From Amphiura filiformis (Eukaryota; Echinodermata; Ophiuroidea; Amphilepidida; Amphiuridae), in contig NC_092629.1 of the NCBI RefSeq assembly GCF_039555335.1, forward strand, positions 3,047,935 to 3,111,934: DNA of 64,000 nucleotides. Direction: 5' to 3'. Below are positions 42,768 to 55,939 of this stretch, one piece after another. The number at the start of each line of letters is the position of its first letter. The first letter of the stretch is position 1. The position numbers and the translations under genes are program-made. Under the pieces are notes generated by a model. That model was not told where the DNA came from. It made no database searches and was given only the letters and a program-made list of their open reading frames with translations.

Positions 42768-44540
42768 GGAATGTCGCAAATTAGGCTATTCGCCGATGAT
42801 TGTTTGCTCTATCATACCATGGAAGAAAGAGATAAGAAGGAACCACAACGAACGCATTCACTTTGTCCACTCCCTTTACCGACATTTAATTGACATTGTT
42901 ATTCATGAGGATTTACTTTGATCAATACCCCGCGTTAAATAGGTGATTGGTATTGTACTCCATGTATTTGCATGTCTTCTGGAGCGTGTCTGAAGGATGA
43001 TTTGAACTAATGACCTTCCGTGCAAGCACCCTATAGGATTTTCTCTGGTGACGTGATCATCGGTCATTGATGGCCTACATCTTTTTCTTCCATTTCACCC
43101 AATTTTCCCTAACTTTGATGACTTTTTTCTCAGAGTTGGCAGTCTTTGGCACTGAAACGAGTTAGCTAGTTACGATTATACACATATAAACTATTAAATT
43201 AAACAGGTTTCATGTACCGGACTCAACCGGAACATTGTGCAGTATTTAAGAACATTTTGCATCTATTTTTCATCGAAAAAGTCACCAAAATCTTACCTTA
43301 TTTGCTAAAGATGAAACTCAGCCAAAAAACGGCCGATTTTGAGGACCTTTTCGATGTGTTAAAGGACATTTTCTACACAACACGATCAAGAAAACAGTTT
43401 GACTGTAGATCCCAAAACAAAGCTACTATACATGTCCAGAGCATCAGTGAAATTCCATAATTTTACTTCTGGGTAGCGTTTGTTTGTTCTTGGATGGGTT
43501 TGTTATAGTTTTTTTCCAGTAATGATTTCGCCAAGCATCGATCGCGGTAAATGGATCATACATGAAAGTAAGTACCTTTGATAGCTTTTCTTTTCATGCG
43601 TCAATAGATAAGCGGATTAAAACTTGGCCGATCGAAGTCGTTGTGGTTCCTTCTCATCTCTTTCTTCCATGATCATACCATACGGTCGCAAGCTGACCAT
43701 ACTAGATCCTCCAGGAAGACTTACACCATCTAGAACTCTGGCAACAGAAATGGCTCATGCAATTCAACCCCAGCAAATGCACCGTCATCAGAATGACTAG
43801 CACTGAGACGTACACCAAAAGTCTTTGATTACTCCTTATGTGGACAGACACTGACTCCGGTTGATTCCAACCCGTACCTTGGCGTCGAAGTCCGGGCACC
43901 CTGTCATGGAATACACATATTGACAAAACAGTGAAAAAAGCAAATTCCGTCATGGGTTTAGTCAAAAGGAACCTTTATGCAGCACCCAAAGACACAAAGA
44001 TTCTCGCCTACCAATCAATTGTGCGGCCAACTTTGGAGTACGCCGGCTCCATATGGGATCCTTACACAGCTAAAAACATCTCCAAAATCGAGAAAGTGCA
44101 ACGTTCCGCGGCCAGATTTGTATGTGGTGATTACAGTCGTCATAGCAGCGTCACATCAATGCTTAGCGACCTTGAATGGCCAACTCTTCAAGAAAGAAGG
44201 AAAGCCTCAAGATTAACAAACCTATACAAAATCAGAAACCAGGAACTTTTTGTCAACGCAGCAAATAAAAGGCTGATACCATCAAGGAGCACCCGCATTC
44301 ATCAGGCGTGTTACAAACATTTGGATGCCAGAACAGAAACATTCAAGAACTCATATTTCCCAAAAACTATAGTTGACTGGAACGCCCTGCCCCCCAATGT
44401 CATCGGAGCTACTTCAACAACACAGTTCAAAGCAAGATTGAAAACACATCTGCAGCATAACTAACTGACCCTGACCCTCCATTGGCGTGATACTCTACGG
44501 AGGCGGTGCCAATTACGAAGCAGAAGCAGAAGCAGAATGT
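42768..44540 (+). mobile_element. Second LINE family fragment, split by an insertion
   Basis: IRLFADDCLLYHT is encoded up to 42817 and the frame resumes at 43679. The 3' part (43931-44464) is open: IVRPTLEYAGSIWDPYTAKN and HSSVTSMLSDLEWPTLQERR, ending at TAA. The tail has GCAGAA repeats (about 44519-44540). It is 5' truncated with frameshifts between 43740 and 43930. A relative is at 50500-51001. Confidence 0.8.
42818..43671. mobile_element. 854-bp inverted-repeat element, 7-bp TSD, inside LINE
   Basis: CATGGAAGAAAGAGATAAGA and its complement at the right form ends of about 34 bases with one mismatch. ATCATAC is duplicated at 42811-42817 and 43672-43678. The CATG ends are P-element-like but I see no transposase. 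An 82-codon frame (43212-43460) inside has no recognisable match. Confidence 0.85.
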
Positions 44541-45502
44541 TCCCCCGGAATTTTGAGGTGGTGGCCGGTGGGTCTTTGGGAGCTGACGACGTAGACTATG
44601 CCATAGTCGAATTTTATTAAAAATAGGATGTCATTATTAGTCATGATGAACCCATTTCGTTGAACTCAAAATTATACTGATGTTTATTAAAATTAAAGTA
44701 TTCAATAGTAAAACGGTCATAAAGAGTTAAAAATATCAGATAATTAGTGACAATAAAAGTAACTGAATGCAACATTATCTTGCATAATTATAATGGCTCA
44801 CTTTAATACTGAACAATAAAATATTCTGATTTTGGAATCTACCAGTTTATTGATAGCGAACCCCGAAAATCCGACTATGGACTTTGAATTTAAGTACCCC
44901 CGGGACTTTGCTCTCTAAAAACACACAGTCAAGCATACTTGTTTATCAGTCCATTAACCACAAGTAGGCCTACTAAGCATGGTATAGTACAAGACGCGCT
45001 AGATGTTTGAAGAGAGATTAACTTTCGCGTCAACACAAAAGCGCCGCAAATACCACAGATAGTTGTGTACGGTGTAGTAATGGTAATGGCGCAGGCCCGG
45101 AAGATTTAAACAATAGCGAGATATGGGCGACCAATCACAAGGCAGATCCATTTAAAGATGCATTACATCATGGCCAGTTTAGTTAGGCCAGGAACTTGGC
45201 CTAACTCTCCATAGAGTCCCGTGTTAAAAATCTTAACCGCAAGGCAAAGTCAGTAGGCTAGTCCACTTGGGAAGCTAACAAACAGAGGGAGTGCGGTGAC
45301 TGAAAAGATCAGCTACAGATGTGGAAATCTATCAGTTGCACACAAATCAGTCAAATCAGAGTTTTATGCTTAAATGTATAATGACCAGAGTATGCAAAAT
45401 GGGCAAGTGGACTACGGAGAAGTCTAGAGCTGACGGCGTACTGGTAAAAGGGGTCCTTTCGGAGCTGCGAAATGTTAAAAAGCGGCGGCTGCGACATACC
45501 GG
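44541..45502. other. Intergenic, nothing recognised
   Basis: AT-rich with a GGTCCTTTCGGAGCTGCGAAA segment (about 45452) that has a relative near 47705. No gene. Confidence 0.4.
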
Positions 45503-46717
45503 TAGGGGAAGGTGGGGCATAACGGAACACTTAACTTCGAGGATGCTCTGTGACGTCACCATAAGTAATATGACTGTAAAAATTATAATGTTCAGTTGAA
45601 GTTTGTATTTACCTTTAATATACCACTAACCAATACAACTGGACTCTTACAATTTGTTATAAAAATGATAAAATATTTTCAAAAAAAAAAAAATCCGTTT
45701 AGCTCTACTAGCTTAATTTGTCATAAGAGTTATGTCATGTGATCAAAAGGGCGGTAAATTCAACTTTAGTACAACCCTTGGTACGGTCCACAACCATGAT
45801 TCGTTCTACCAATTCGTAAAGCCAGAAAAGTTAGTTGGACCAACTTTTGTGGTGCAACTAATTTTCACTTATTAGTAAAGTACGGTACCCTAATTTGGCA
45901 TAGTTCGGCATGTCCGTACCAGTGGCGTAGATTTCTTTTTGACATTTGGGGGGATGAAGTTGGAAAAAAAAATCTTGAAGTATAGTCAATCCAGCGCCCT
46001 TTGGCGACAGAATCAGTTTATAATATAAATGCGGGCGAAGCGCGCGAAAATTTTTGCTATTTTGAAGCTAAAAGTGGATTAAAGTAGATTAAATGCGCGC
46101 GAAGCGCGCGAAATTTTGCACTTTTGGGGCTAAAATGGGCAAATATGAGGTTAATTTGGTCAGAAACCCATTATCAGGCATCAACATTGGGGGGGATGAT
46201 TGTATGGACCATCCCCCCCCTGGCAAAATATTGGGGGATAAATCCCCCATCCCCCGGGATCTACGCCTATGGTCCGTACTAACAATTTCCCTCACTGCAT
46301 GCTGTACTAGCCAAGCATACTAGATGGACGTTTAGTCCGACATTAAAAACTAGTTTACCAGGGGAAACTAGTGGTCCTACTAAACAAAAGCTTAGTTCAG
46401 CTTACATAATACGAGTTTTTGTTTTCAGTGTTCGTGTTACAATTTTTTTTTATACATTTTTTTTGGAATCCGATATTAATGAAGTAAAATTTCAGCACAA
46501 CAAACATATACATGTCTTACGTCAGACGGGTAGTAATTTTTTGACCCGATCTTGCTCGGATGTCAATGGATTGTTTCAGATCAAATTTCTGTTGTAAATC
46601 CGCATGGCCATACTTGTGTTCCTCAATATAATTTGCATAAAGGGTAGTAATTGCCAAGGCCTGTTTTGCCCGGGGTCCGTTTTGCCCCGGGGGTCCGTTA
46701 TGCCCCACATTCCCCTA
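45503..46717. mobile_element. 1.2-kb element with TAGGGGAANGTGGGGCATAA ends
   Basis: Left TAGGGGAAGGTGGGGCATAA and right TTATGCCCCACATTCCCCTA are inverted. Near the right end GGTCCGTTTTGCCCC and GGTCCGTTATGCCCC are tandem. No transposase. A hAT-like MITE is nested at 45920-46271. Confidence 0.75.
45920..46271. mobile_element. hAT-like MITE, TSD GTCCGTAC
   Basis: CAGTGGCGTAGAT and ATCTACGCCTATG are inverted ends. The perfect 8-bp duplication is at 45912-45919 and 46272-46279. It contains two CGAAGCGCGCGAAA repeats. Confidence 0.92.
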
Positions 46718-47900
46718 CTGCAGTTAGGGCCTACTCGGGGTACTGTCCGTTTTCCTATACACAATACACAGTGCTCTCACCATTGACGCGCGACCTTTAC
46801 AAATAGTGTATGTTAGAAGTATAGGCATTTGCCTAGTTAACATCACTGTGTGAAAAATAACCGGCCAATATTTAAAGTATTCTCCAAACTTCTAGCAAAT
46901 ATATTTCTCTAACATGACCTAATATTACAGCGAGGTTAGATGTTCAGATTAGTCGCACTTTGGTAAAATATGAGTGAGAGCAAGGCATAGCTATAGCCAA
47001 CTCCCCGTGTTAATTGAATGGAGATTTGACCGAAAATATTGGTAACGGACCGCTCACTTCTGAAGGATGCCACAAAAAACGGTACAAGCTACATTTAAAG
47101 TAGGCCTATTCTCTGAAATTCTAGAAAATATAGTTTTGTAACATGTCCTAACATTTTAGCTAGGTGTTTGGAAGTATTCGCACTTTTGTGTTTAGGAAGG
47201 ATAGGCCTATGTAAACGACAGATAACACCAAAAAATGTGAAGACTATTTTCCAAACCGCGTGTTAAGTCAACAATCATTATGTTGCTCATTTTCAAGAAT
47301 GCTGGTTAACAATAAGCAGAGTATTGTCTCATTTCGTGAACAAAGGCCCACATACCATTGTTACCTTTCGTTTCCTTTATAATCGGTTACCCAACTGAAA
47401 CTATAATACCAGCTCATTGCGATACCGCACAGATAAAACAGAAACATGTGTACAACCAGAGAAGAGTGTTATCTTGGTTTAATAGCTTTTAATGGGGTTT
47501 AAGTCCTGCAAAGGTCGTGGTGAATTCTACTGTAGACATGACTGCATCATGAACAGTCAAAATCAAGGGTCTTTCTTGGCTTTCTGGTTAAAATTTAAAA
47601 ATCGGCTGAAAAAACCCTTTAGAGCCGAAATTATCAAAATCAAGGGTCTTTAGGGTTAGTATATTCGTCTCAGTTTCGGAGCTCTATTTTGGTCAACTTA
47701 TAGGGGGTCTTTTGGAGCTGCGAAATCCAAAAAAAGGGGTCTTTCCGGGGAGCCCTCCGGGGGAACGTACCCGAATGGTCATTTGTGTTTCTGGGCAAAA
47801 TTATTTGGCAGGCCAGAAGGTGAAGTGAAGAGGGGGAATATTCCTCATTTAGACGTTCAGTGACAGATAGTGACGGAGTGGAGGAGGCTACTGGGGGCCA
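46718..47900. other. Intergenic, nothing recognised
   Basis: Short repeats (AATCAAGGGTCTTT at about 47562 and 47639) but no coding sequence. Confidence 0.4.
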
Positions 47901-48190
47901 CTCACATTTTCAAGAATAAGGGTACTCAGTATACGGTAGTTTTCTGAAACTGAACAACTTGTTTAGGGTACCTTTTCAAATTTTTGGTAAATTGAGTCCA
48001 AAAAGGGTACAATTTTTTCATTTTTACTAGCCGAAAAACTCATTGGGGTAAATTTTATATTAAATTACCTTATTAAGGGCCTAAATTTGCTGGTATAGGG
48101 TAAAACTATTTTAAGGGGTGTTTAAAGAAAATTTGGTCACGCATTATCATGTGTACACTATCATACTTGAGTGCCCCCCTCCCCCTGGTA
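47900..48190. repeat. Diverged relative of the GGGGGTACTCA element
   Basis: GGGTACTCAGTAT near 47931 and ACTTGAGTGCCCCCCTCC near 48166 face each other as in 49790-50190. Internal sequence is poorly conserved. Confidence 0.5.
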
Positions 48191-49789
48191 GAAGGCTATA
48201 GGCCTAGGCCTACAAGGAGGCCTAAAGATGTTTTGGGCACCACTTCATGATAATTATAATGCGCCCTAAAAAAGCAGTCAGTGCACTAGTGTAGGCCTAT
48301 AATAATAGCCTAAGTTCTGCCTAACGTTTTAGGCGTTCAAAATGCTATGCATGTATGCAAAATAAACATGCTTAAATTGCTGGTGATGAAAAATGGCACT
48401 TTTTAGAAAAGTCATTTGAAAACACCAAATTTTCGTAAAATTGAGGGCTACTTGGGTAATATGCCGCCCTATACATGAACGCATGTAGAGAAAATTGTAC
48501 AGCCTCTGTTGAATCAAGTTGGGTCTACTCTAATGCGACTTTTCGAATGTCCTTTTAGCTCTATAAAGATAGAAAACACAGTGCTGCAGCCTGATGAGTA
48601 GAGTGATTGTCCATCAGAAAATCAACAATTTTGCGAATTAGGCAACATAGTTATGCATCAGAGATTACCATGTTAAATTGAGTTGAAGTAATCAAATCAA
48701 GAATATCATTACCACCATTCCAAAGGCCAAATGAACTTGAAAAACAATTTGTTATTTAAAGAAAGAATTGGGAATTTTGATACTCAAAACTGAAAAAAAA
48801 AAAGGTAGAGCAGCTGAGGCAAAAGAAGTGTTTTAATAACATTTTCCTATCCTAGAATTTACTCTGTTAAAGTTAATTAAGATCAAAAATTAACTTAAAA
48901 TTCAGGAAGAATTTAATACCCAAAGTTTTGAAATCACTACCGGTATAGTTCTCCAAAGAAGACCCTGCCCATACAGATGATGATTTAATGAACCTTTCTT
49001 TGCCTATCCAAATAGCTTCAGATTTGGCAAGATTGATTTTACATGCACATTCTAAAATGTATGTGGCTGTAGTACTGATGTTACTTATATAGTTACTAAT
49101 GAGCACGAGTTGTTTTTGCCCATAGAAATTGTTAGGCCCATCACAATTAATTCTTAGTTTACTGTTTAAGATCTTTTAAAAGGCACGAGGTAACTTTTAA
49201 TTATTAATTATTGATTACTTATTATTTTCTTTATTTTTAAACAAGTGGTCACAACCCAATATCAACATACATTTTCATGATTTTGGCACATCAGATTTAT
49301 ATTGCAATTATTCAGTGTTGATTTTCTACATTGATATGCATTATGCAGCTGGGTGTTCTTTGTTTGTTCAGCATCATAGTTCAGATGATTAAAGTAAAGT
49401 AACAGATTAATGTAATTAAAATGTAATTTGACAGAGAAATGGTCATAGGGCCTATTATTTTTGTACTTCGCAAAATCAAAATACCCGGTATCAGCTATAG
49501 GCCTAAAGTTCAAATTTGAGGAGATTCTGTTAATGATAATAACTTTTTATAGGGGCGTATGTATGCCACTCAGTTTTCCTTCAAGTTATTCAGTCCGGCT
49601 CTTTTCCTTTCTCTTTAATTTTTTCTCCTTGTCGGGCCGGCTCTTTGTCCTAATTTATTCCCCCCAGATTTTCTCTCCCCCCCCCCTCATGCCTACTTTT
49701 TCTTTTTTACAAAAATGTGAGATTCTGAGAGATAAACCCCTTAATTGAGTGCAACAAGACTTGTAAGTGATCCTGGTTCTTTAATAAAC
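48191..49789. other. Intergenic, nothing recognised
   Basis: AT-rich DNA. The C tract at 49676-49687 and pyrimidine-rich 49600-49720 are simple sequence. No gene. Confidence 0.4.
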
Positions 49790-50190
49790 TCCGGAGGGGG
49801 GGGGGCACTCATTTGTACTGAGTGTAGGCCTATACGTTCCATAAACATGGGTAGCATGCATTTATATCAATGACCTCCTTTTCTAGTCCAATTTCAATAT
49901 AGGCCCTATGGATGGGTCCTTTTTTCACAATTTTCTCATAATATTTTTTCGGAAAATGATTCCAATTTTGTTTCACTGTAGCCAACATTTTTTAAATTGC
50001 CCCAAAAATATGGAGGAAAATTCAATTATAGTTAGGCCCTAGGACCGAGAATTTTGATAATTTTGGTAGGCCTACTAGCCTAGTAGGCCTATACCTGAGT
50101 CCAAATATATTGAAGGTACCCCTTTTTAAGTCTCAGCGGCACACCCCTACCCAAAACAAACGTTGAGTAGGCCTCCCCCCCCCCCACCAA
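49790..50190. mobile_element. GGGGGTACTCA-type element, unsplit copy
   Basis: The left GGGGGGGCACTCATTTGTAC and the right TTGAGTAGGCCTCCCCCCC. The middle contains ATATCAATGACCTCCTTTTC, which is the intact form of the LINE target at 35112 and 37366. Confidence 0.7.
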
Positions 50191-50469
50191 GAGCTACCAA
50201 GCACACAGTCTCATGATTATTTTGTGACAAATCTAAAAAACAGAAGTGCACAGAGGGCGGCAATCTGGTGCTCCAACTCAAAAAGGGATTGAATTACGAA
50301 CCGTTCAATGGCAGCTTACACTACGTGAATTTTGTTCATTTTTGGTTTTACTTATTTGGTGAAAATTTGCAGGAAATTTGCAACTGTTTGCCGTCTGGGT
50401 AAGTGTGCATGTGTAACAATGATTCGTGTAAATGTCTGAGACATTTCGTGGTTGAATGTTGTTCGAAAT

Positions 50470-51029
50470 GTTCTAACTTTCGTATGAACAACCGATCGTA
50501 TTGAAGCGGTGCAAAATCGTGCTGCCAGATTTGCTACAGGGAACTACAGCAGGGAAAGTAGTGTAACATCCATGAAGAAAGACCTTGAATGGGCCACATT
50601 AGAAGAGAGACGCCTGAGAGCCCGTCTTATCCTTCTTTACAAAGCTACAAACCAATCTGCAGCTATTGACCTCAGCAAATTTAGCATCAAGGGGAGACCA
50701 GTCATCACAGAGTTACTAGACAAACATCTGCTACTTCATTTAAGAAAATTCCCACTCAGAAGGACTGCTACAAGTATTCCTTTCTTCCTAGGACAACGGC
50801 ACAGTGGAACTCACTTCCACCTTCAATTAGGCATTCCCCAACCACGGAAAGTTTCAAAGCGTCAGCTGCAAGCTTGCAACCCTCTGGAGTTAACCAGGAG
50901 GGCCCTTCTTCGTTAATTGCCCGCTGCCTTGCTCCGCGTCAGCGCCCTGTGTTGGACATCCTATTGGAGATTACACAGTAGCTAACAGATGCAGATGCAG
51001 ATAGCTTGTGATACGAAAGTTAGAACTTG
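50470..51029 (+). mobile_element. LINE 3' fragment bracketed by 15-bp inverted repeats
   Basis: The frame AVQNRAARFATGNYSRESSV then TSMKKDLEWATLEERRLRAR is a relative of the LINE at 42768-44540, broken near 50820, ending in a GATGCA tail (about 50989). GTTCTAACTTTCGTA at 50469 and its exact complement TACGAAAGTTAGAAC at about 51014 flank it. Confidence 0.7.
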
Positions 51030-52100
51030 CAAGGATGTTATCGTATGTAACGTACTTGTTTACATACATGTACGTGTGATACATATGCGCAGTTGCCATA
51101 CAGAGTACAATTTCATGCATATGAATAAAACTTCTTCCTCAAGTTAGTTGTTGTCTCCAAAATATCATGAAATAGTTCGTGACATATTACCGACACACTG
51201 TACTATAATATTTTCTTAAATTTTCATACATGTACTTAAAAACGTCAATATTCGTTCTCCGAGCGGCTTCGATCAACGCCGTGTTTCTGCTGTATATGCA
51301 CCCACTGACCTCCAGCAGTGTTGCCAAAAATGTTAGCCCAAATCATGAGTCAAATAAATTAAAAGTCGATCGATTGTTTTTAAAATTCATACATTGGTAT
51401 CTATGGGATAGCAAAATACCATAAATTGCCTACGCCAGATTTGAAAAGTTGCTCAATTACTTTCTTAACCATCAATTGGTGTCTATTGGACAGGAAACTG
51501 TAGTGTGGAAAATCTTCAAAAGTCATCCTTTTGGGCTACTAAGTCGCTGCTTTGCCAATCCTGAACTCCGCACATGCTTATTCCACCAGCCGTCTACACT
51601 GCGCATGTACTGTGACCACTGATCAGTGACTGTGACTGATTATGACCGGATGTACCCAATTGAAAAAAGGTCGTCTCTAAGCGTGTACATCGGTGACAGT
51701 AAATCGCCATGATCATTGCTCGAGCATCGCACTGCTGTGACCTAAAACATCTCCAGAATGTACTTCAAAGATGTATTTTTCTCTAAAAGTAAGCAACCTT
51801 GAATCCGAAGATACATTATGTTAGTCCAGGAAAATTGTAGCCAAAAGTGACATTCGGAAGAATGTTTTTTACTTACGTTATAAAAAGTATCAACGCTATG
51901 CAGACAGCGTTTTCAAATAGCCGTAAGTTCTATCTTATGCACACATAACTCTCGTGTCGTCGTGCATAAAAGATAGATTTTTCGATCAAGTTGAATGTTA
52001 TAAGAAAAGGATGTAATTTGGTGGTTGACTTTATGACTTTGTATGTTGTTGATGTTTTAGTTCATTCTAGTCCGAATAATCAGACCCAGAACAAAATATT
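51030..52100. other. Intergenic, left flank of DIRS
   Basis: No gene or repeat recognised. CAGACCCAGAACAAAATATT directly precedes the DIRS left end. Confidence 0.4.
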
Positions 52101-52277
52101 ATACTTATACATAGAACTACCCACCTTCAATGTTGATACAAATACAAATTGCATTAATCTACCGATTATACGAAACACAAAAACCCTCTCACACACAGAG
52201 ATTTTTCTGACCTGTCCCTAAGACCGACCTATCGGCGCCCTTTGAGTTGAGCGCATGCGTGCAACGATCCCTGTTCA
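52101..52277 (+). repeat. DIRS left inverted terminal repeat
   Basis: Reverse-complementary to 59447-59645 over most of its length, including CAAATTGCATTAATCTACCG, CTGACCTGTCCCTAAGACC and CAACGATCCCTGTTC. Confidence 0.93.
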
Positions 52278-52923
52278 AAATTTTTTGTCACCGCCCAAGA
52301 AAGACGTGTTGCTTATGAGCTCCGACGGTCGTGCTTGTTGGTGAACGATTTTGTGTACTAAAAACAGCCGTGTATTGCAATCGGAAGGATAGCAGTTATA
52401 GCGGAGAGTGTTAAGTATCATGGGGAACTTTTAAACTCATTAAACTATCGGGATGTGTCCTTTAGTCGAATTTTTCGATTCGCGATCGCCCAAAACATGG
52501 CGGTCGCTAATCTAAGGATCGCCCTTTGTTACCGTGTGATTGCCTAGCTTTTCGGAAGGCATTGCTAGAGCGTCCGCTGTATAGTTTAATCACACAATTT
52601 ATTCTATATATGATATCCGTAACTTGTTATACTCATATAGCGTTTTCCCTGTTGTTCTTGGCAGTTGTTAGAATTAGACTAGTGACAACATACCAGAGGC
52701 GTACAGTAGGTGAAAGTTGTGTGATGGTGGATTGCTACTATCAGTGAAGCTATATCGAAGTCGAGTGACGGGTTTTATAGTCATTTTTATAGAGATATAT
52801 TCTATATAATCTCTATTTTGTGCCGTTTCTCTGTGTAGATTGAATAAAATTTAGTCGAATTCTAATTACCATAATAAAGATTATACCATCTTGCTAGTAC
52901 TTTGAAGTGACCTGTATCCTATT

Positions 52924-54470
52924 ATGTCTTCCCGTCGATGTGCTAAGTGCCCATCACGGTTCCTGGCTGGGACCCTCATTTACTTTGTTATGTTCATCGT
53001 GAGTGTTCGCGTTCCGCCAGATGTACCATATGTATAGGGATTTCAGAGGAGCAGTTTGACGCTTTGGAGCGAGGTCAGCAGTTGGGAATTAGACCATCCA
53101 AGCAGAGACCTTCAAAAGGTGGTAAGTCGGGTAGAAGTTAGTTGAGAAAGCGAGCGTGATAGCAAAGGAGGCCGCTACCGCTTAAGTTAGGCGGCAAGGG
53201 GGCTACCGATGCTAGGGCTCCTGCCCTTTTCTCTGGTTCAGGTTCCCCCGGGAATCCTGAATTGGGGTCTAAAGGCTCAGACACGAGTAGGGGTGCGACT
53301 GTAGTGCCACAGAAAATGTCAGAGTTGGGACCAGCAGTTAGTACAGGTGCGCAAGTGCCGGGGAACACAGCTGGTCTCGATACAATGAACCCAGTTATTA
53401 GTACAGGGGAAACCCCAGGAAAGTGCAGGGTTCATCGAACTTACTCATGAGTACAGGGTCACCCCGGAAAGTGGTTGGTTCCAAAGATCTACCCATTAGT
53501 ACAGGGGCGAATAACCCCCGGAAAATAGGAGGATCTGATACTGGTTCTCTCGCTAGTAAACAGTATGTTCTGTTGAACACGGGAGGCCAGGATCTAGTGT
53601 TGCCACAGTAAGGGAGCGATCCCGAAAGTGACAAGGGACCCACTAGGCTTAGTTCGGAGTACAGGGGGAAACCTCTCGAAAGAAACGGAGCCAGTGGTAG
53701 ACCCAATTTCTAGTAACGGGGTCCCCGTGAACGAGACTAGATCAGTAATGAAAGGATCGGTAGATGCGGAAGGTGCTACCTCGAGCCTATCATTGGCACC
53801 CCCGTTACATGCAACCCGGGATATCCAGGGTAGCGTGGACATGGGCGGAGCCCCCTGATACGTTATTATCGTCAGGTATTGAGCCGACTGCTCAAGTTAC
53901 TCATGAGCGGTCTCAAGAGGATGTTCATCCTTTTGATAGTCGATCACCTAGGGTCATGCTTGATGGGTCGAATTATTCAATGATGAATAACTCCCCAAGT
54001 ACACTACATCAAGTGTTCAATCAAGCAGCGCTGACCTCGGATTCTCCCAATACGGTCGATAATCCTCGAGGTTATACTAGTGTTTATCAATCAACTAGTC
54101 AGCAGGGACCCAGCGGTCATTCAACTTTCCGCAAGGTCGAGAGTTGCCAACCGCGGCTAACCGCGCCCAATCCCAACTTGTATACTACTGTACCACAGAC
54201 CGGACAGTGGCAACAAGCATGGGGGTGCCAGGAGTTGGTATACCCGTTAATCAAGGGAATTTCCCCAATGCTGGGCCGTGGATGAATCCGGCAGCAATGT
54301 GGGGATGTGTTCCTCCTTGGTTTAACCCGCAGAGGTTCGGACTTGGACAGACTCAAGTTCAGAATACTCGGGGGACTTCGGGTAGGGCCCGTAGAGCACC
54401 TAGGTCGGTACCAGTGCGACAGCAGCCGAGTAGGCGGTCGACACGTAACGGTAACTAGCGAGCCTACGTT
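52924..54470 (+). pseudogene. DIRS gag-like region, N-terminal part, frameshifted
   Basis: The start MSSRRCAKCPSRFLAG, then in another frame WDPHLLCYVHRECSRSARCT and ICIGISEEQFDALERG: a Cys/His-rich N-terminus typical of DIRS gag. The rest to 54470 is Ser/Thr/Pro/Gly-rich in several frames, with repeated ATTAGTACAGGG-like DNA (53336, 53396, 53497). Confidence 0.7.
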
Positions 54471-54593
54471 CCCAGTGACACCTAATGCATCGCAAGGTGC
54501 AGGCGTGTCCTCCCTTCAGTTGGCGTTATGTCGGGTCTCCTATCAGGTTACACTGAGGATCGACCATGACAAACACTTCTGAAACACAGGAGT

Positions 54594-55939
54594 ATGAATC
54601 ACAGATCGGTGTTGGGTCGGATTCAGATACCAGTGAGGGTGAGGAATACTCTGGCGAGGAGGAAAGCGTCACATGAGATGATGTCATTTCCTCCGGCCCG
54701 TACTGAGGGCGCAAGTGAGTCAACGTCTAGTGGGGTAGATTCTATACCACCCGGTTTTCTCGAAGGAGACCCGGACACGTTACGTCGTCTAGCTCGTAAC
54801 TTAGACTTGACGTATGGTCCTGAGGTAACCGAGGAGACACCAAGCGTCCTTCTAGGAGGCCTGGGGGTAGGTAGTGGACTACACACATTATCTGGTGTCA
54901 CTCTTCCTGCGAAATACTTGGCTATTGGCAGGCTCTTGATAAGAAAGGAGATCATCGTGGATCCTTGTCTTATAGAGGGCCGGACTACGGGAAAACGTTC
55001 CGTGTGTCTGAGAATGACTATAACGGAATGTTCCGGTGCCCAGGTATAGAAGGGGACGTTGCTAAGTTCTTACCTCACCAAGTGAATAAGAACCACCCAC
55101 AATCGTTCTCCCCATATTGGGAGGAACAATTAAAGTCGGTGGATAATTCTCTCAGAGTATCTACCAGACTTTCAGCCTTTTCTTCTTTGTTGACCTCGAG
55201 TGTAGGTCATCAAGTGAAGGAGCTGTGTGGGGAGGATTCCGATCTTTATCGGGATTGTGAGCTAGCGGCAAAGCTTTCCTCTACTATCATGGAGGAATCT
55301 ATGCTACTGACTCGCAGAGCAGTCCTACTTAGGCGGGAGAACGCTTGTGCCTCGTTGAATCTCGTTTTCAACAAAGACTTGTCAGAAAAGTTGAAAGAGA
55401 CTCCGGTGGCACAAGCCTCACTCTTTGGTGATGGGTTTTGTTCAGTGGTTGATACACTCGCAACTAAACTCACCCAAGAGAGAGCTCTGCAGGAAAAGAC
55501 TTCGTCTTTAACACAGAAAGGCAAGTCTAGGAAGAGGAGGTCAAGAGGTCATGCCAAAGTCAAGGTGACCGGACAAGCCTCTTCCAATGTGACGCCACAA
55601 GCTCAAGCACCTGCCAGCGCCGCCTCTTCCGCCCTCGGGGTAAGAAGAGAGCAGGCACAGGAGCGGGCGGCAATCCTCCAAGAGCAAGAAAGCGCTCATG
55701 GGGAAAGTCGTCTCGTACCTGAGGGCACGGCTGGCCGCGTGTTCACCTTTACTGGTGAACCCTCCACCAGGGGTTTCCCCACAGGTGGGCGGACGGTTAC
55801 AGACATACGGCCGGGCATGGGAAACCATCAGCCCGGGCTCATGGGTGCTTGGGGTAGTGAGCAGGGGTTATCAGTTAGAGTTTACCACAACCCCTCCGTC
55901 GCAGAACCTGCAGAGGGAGACAAGATTACCAGCCTCTAG
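54594..55939 (+). pseudogene. DIRS gag-like region, C-terminal part
   Basis: Two overlapping frames: 54594-55049, then 54965-55939 open for 324 codons. The latter contains LRVSTRLSAFSSLLTSSVGH and RRAVLLRRENACASLNLVF, the helical, Arg-rich block common before RT in DIRS elements, and a basic stretch KGKSRKRRSRGHAKVKV. Confidence 0.65.

Noticed and set aside
43212..43460. 82-codon frame as a transposase fragment
   Set aside because: No transposase motif is visible and the frame is short; it may be chance within the 854-bp element.
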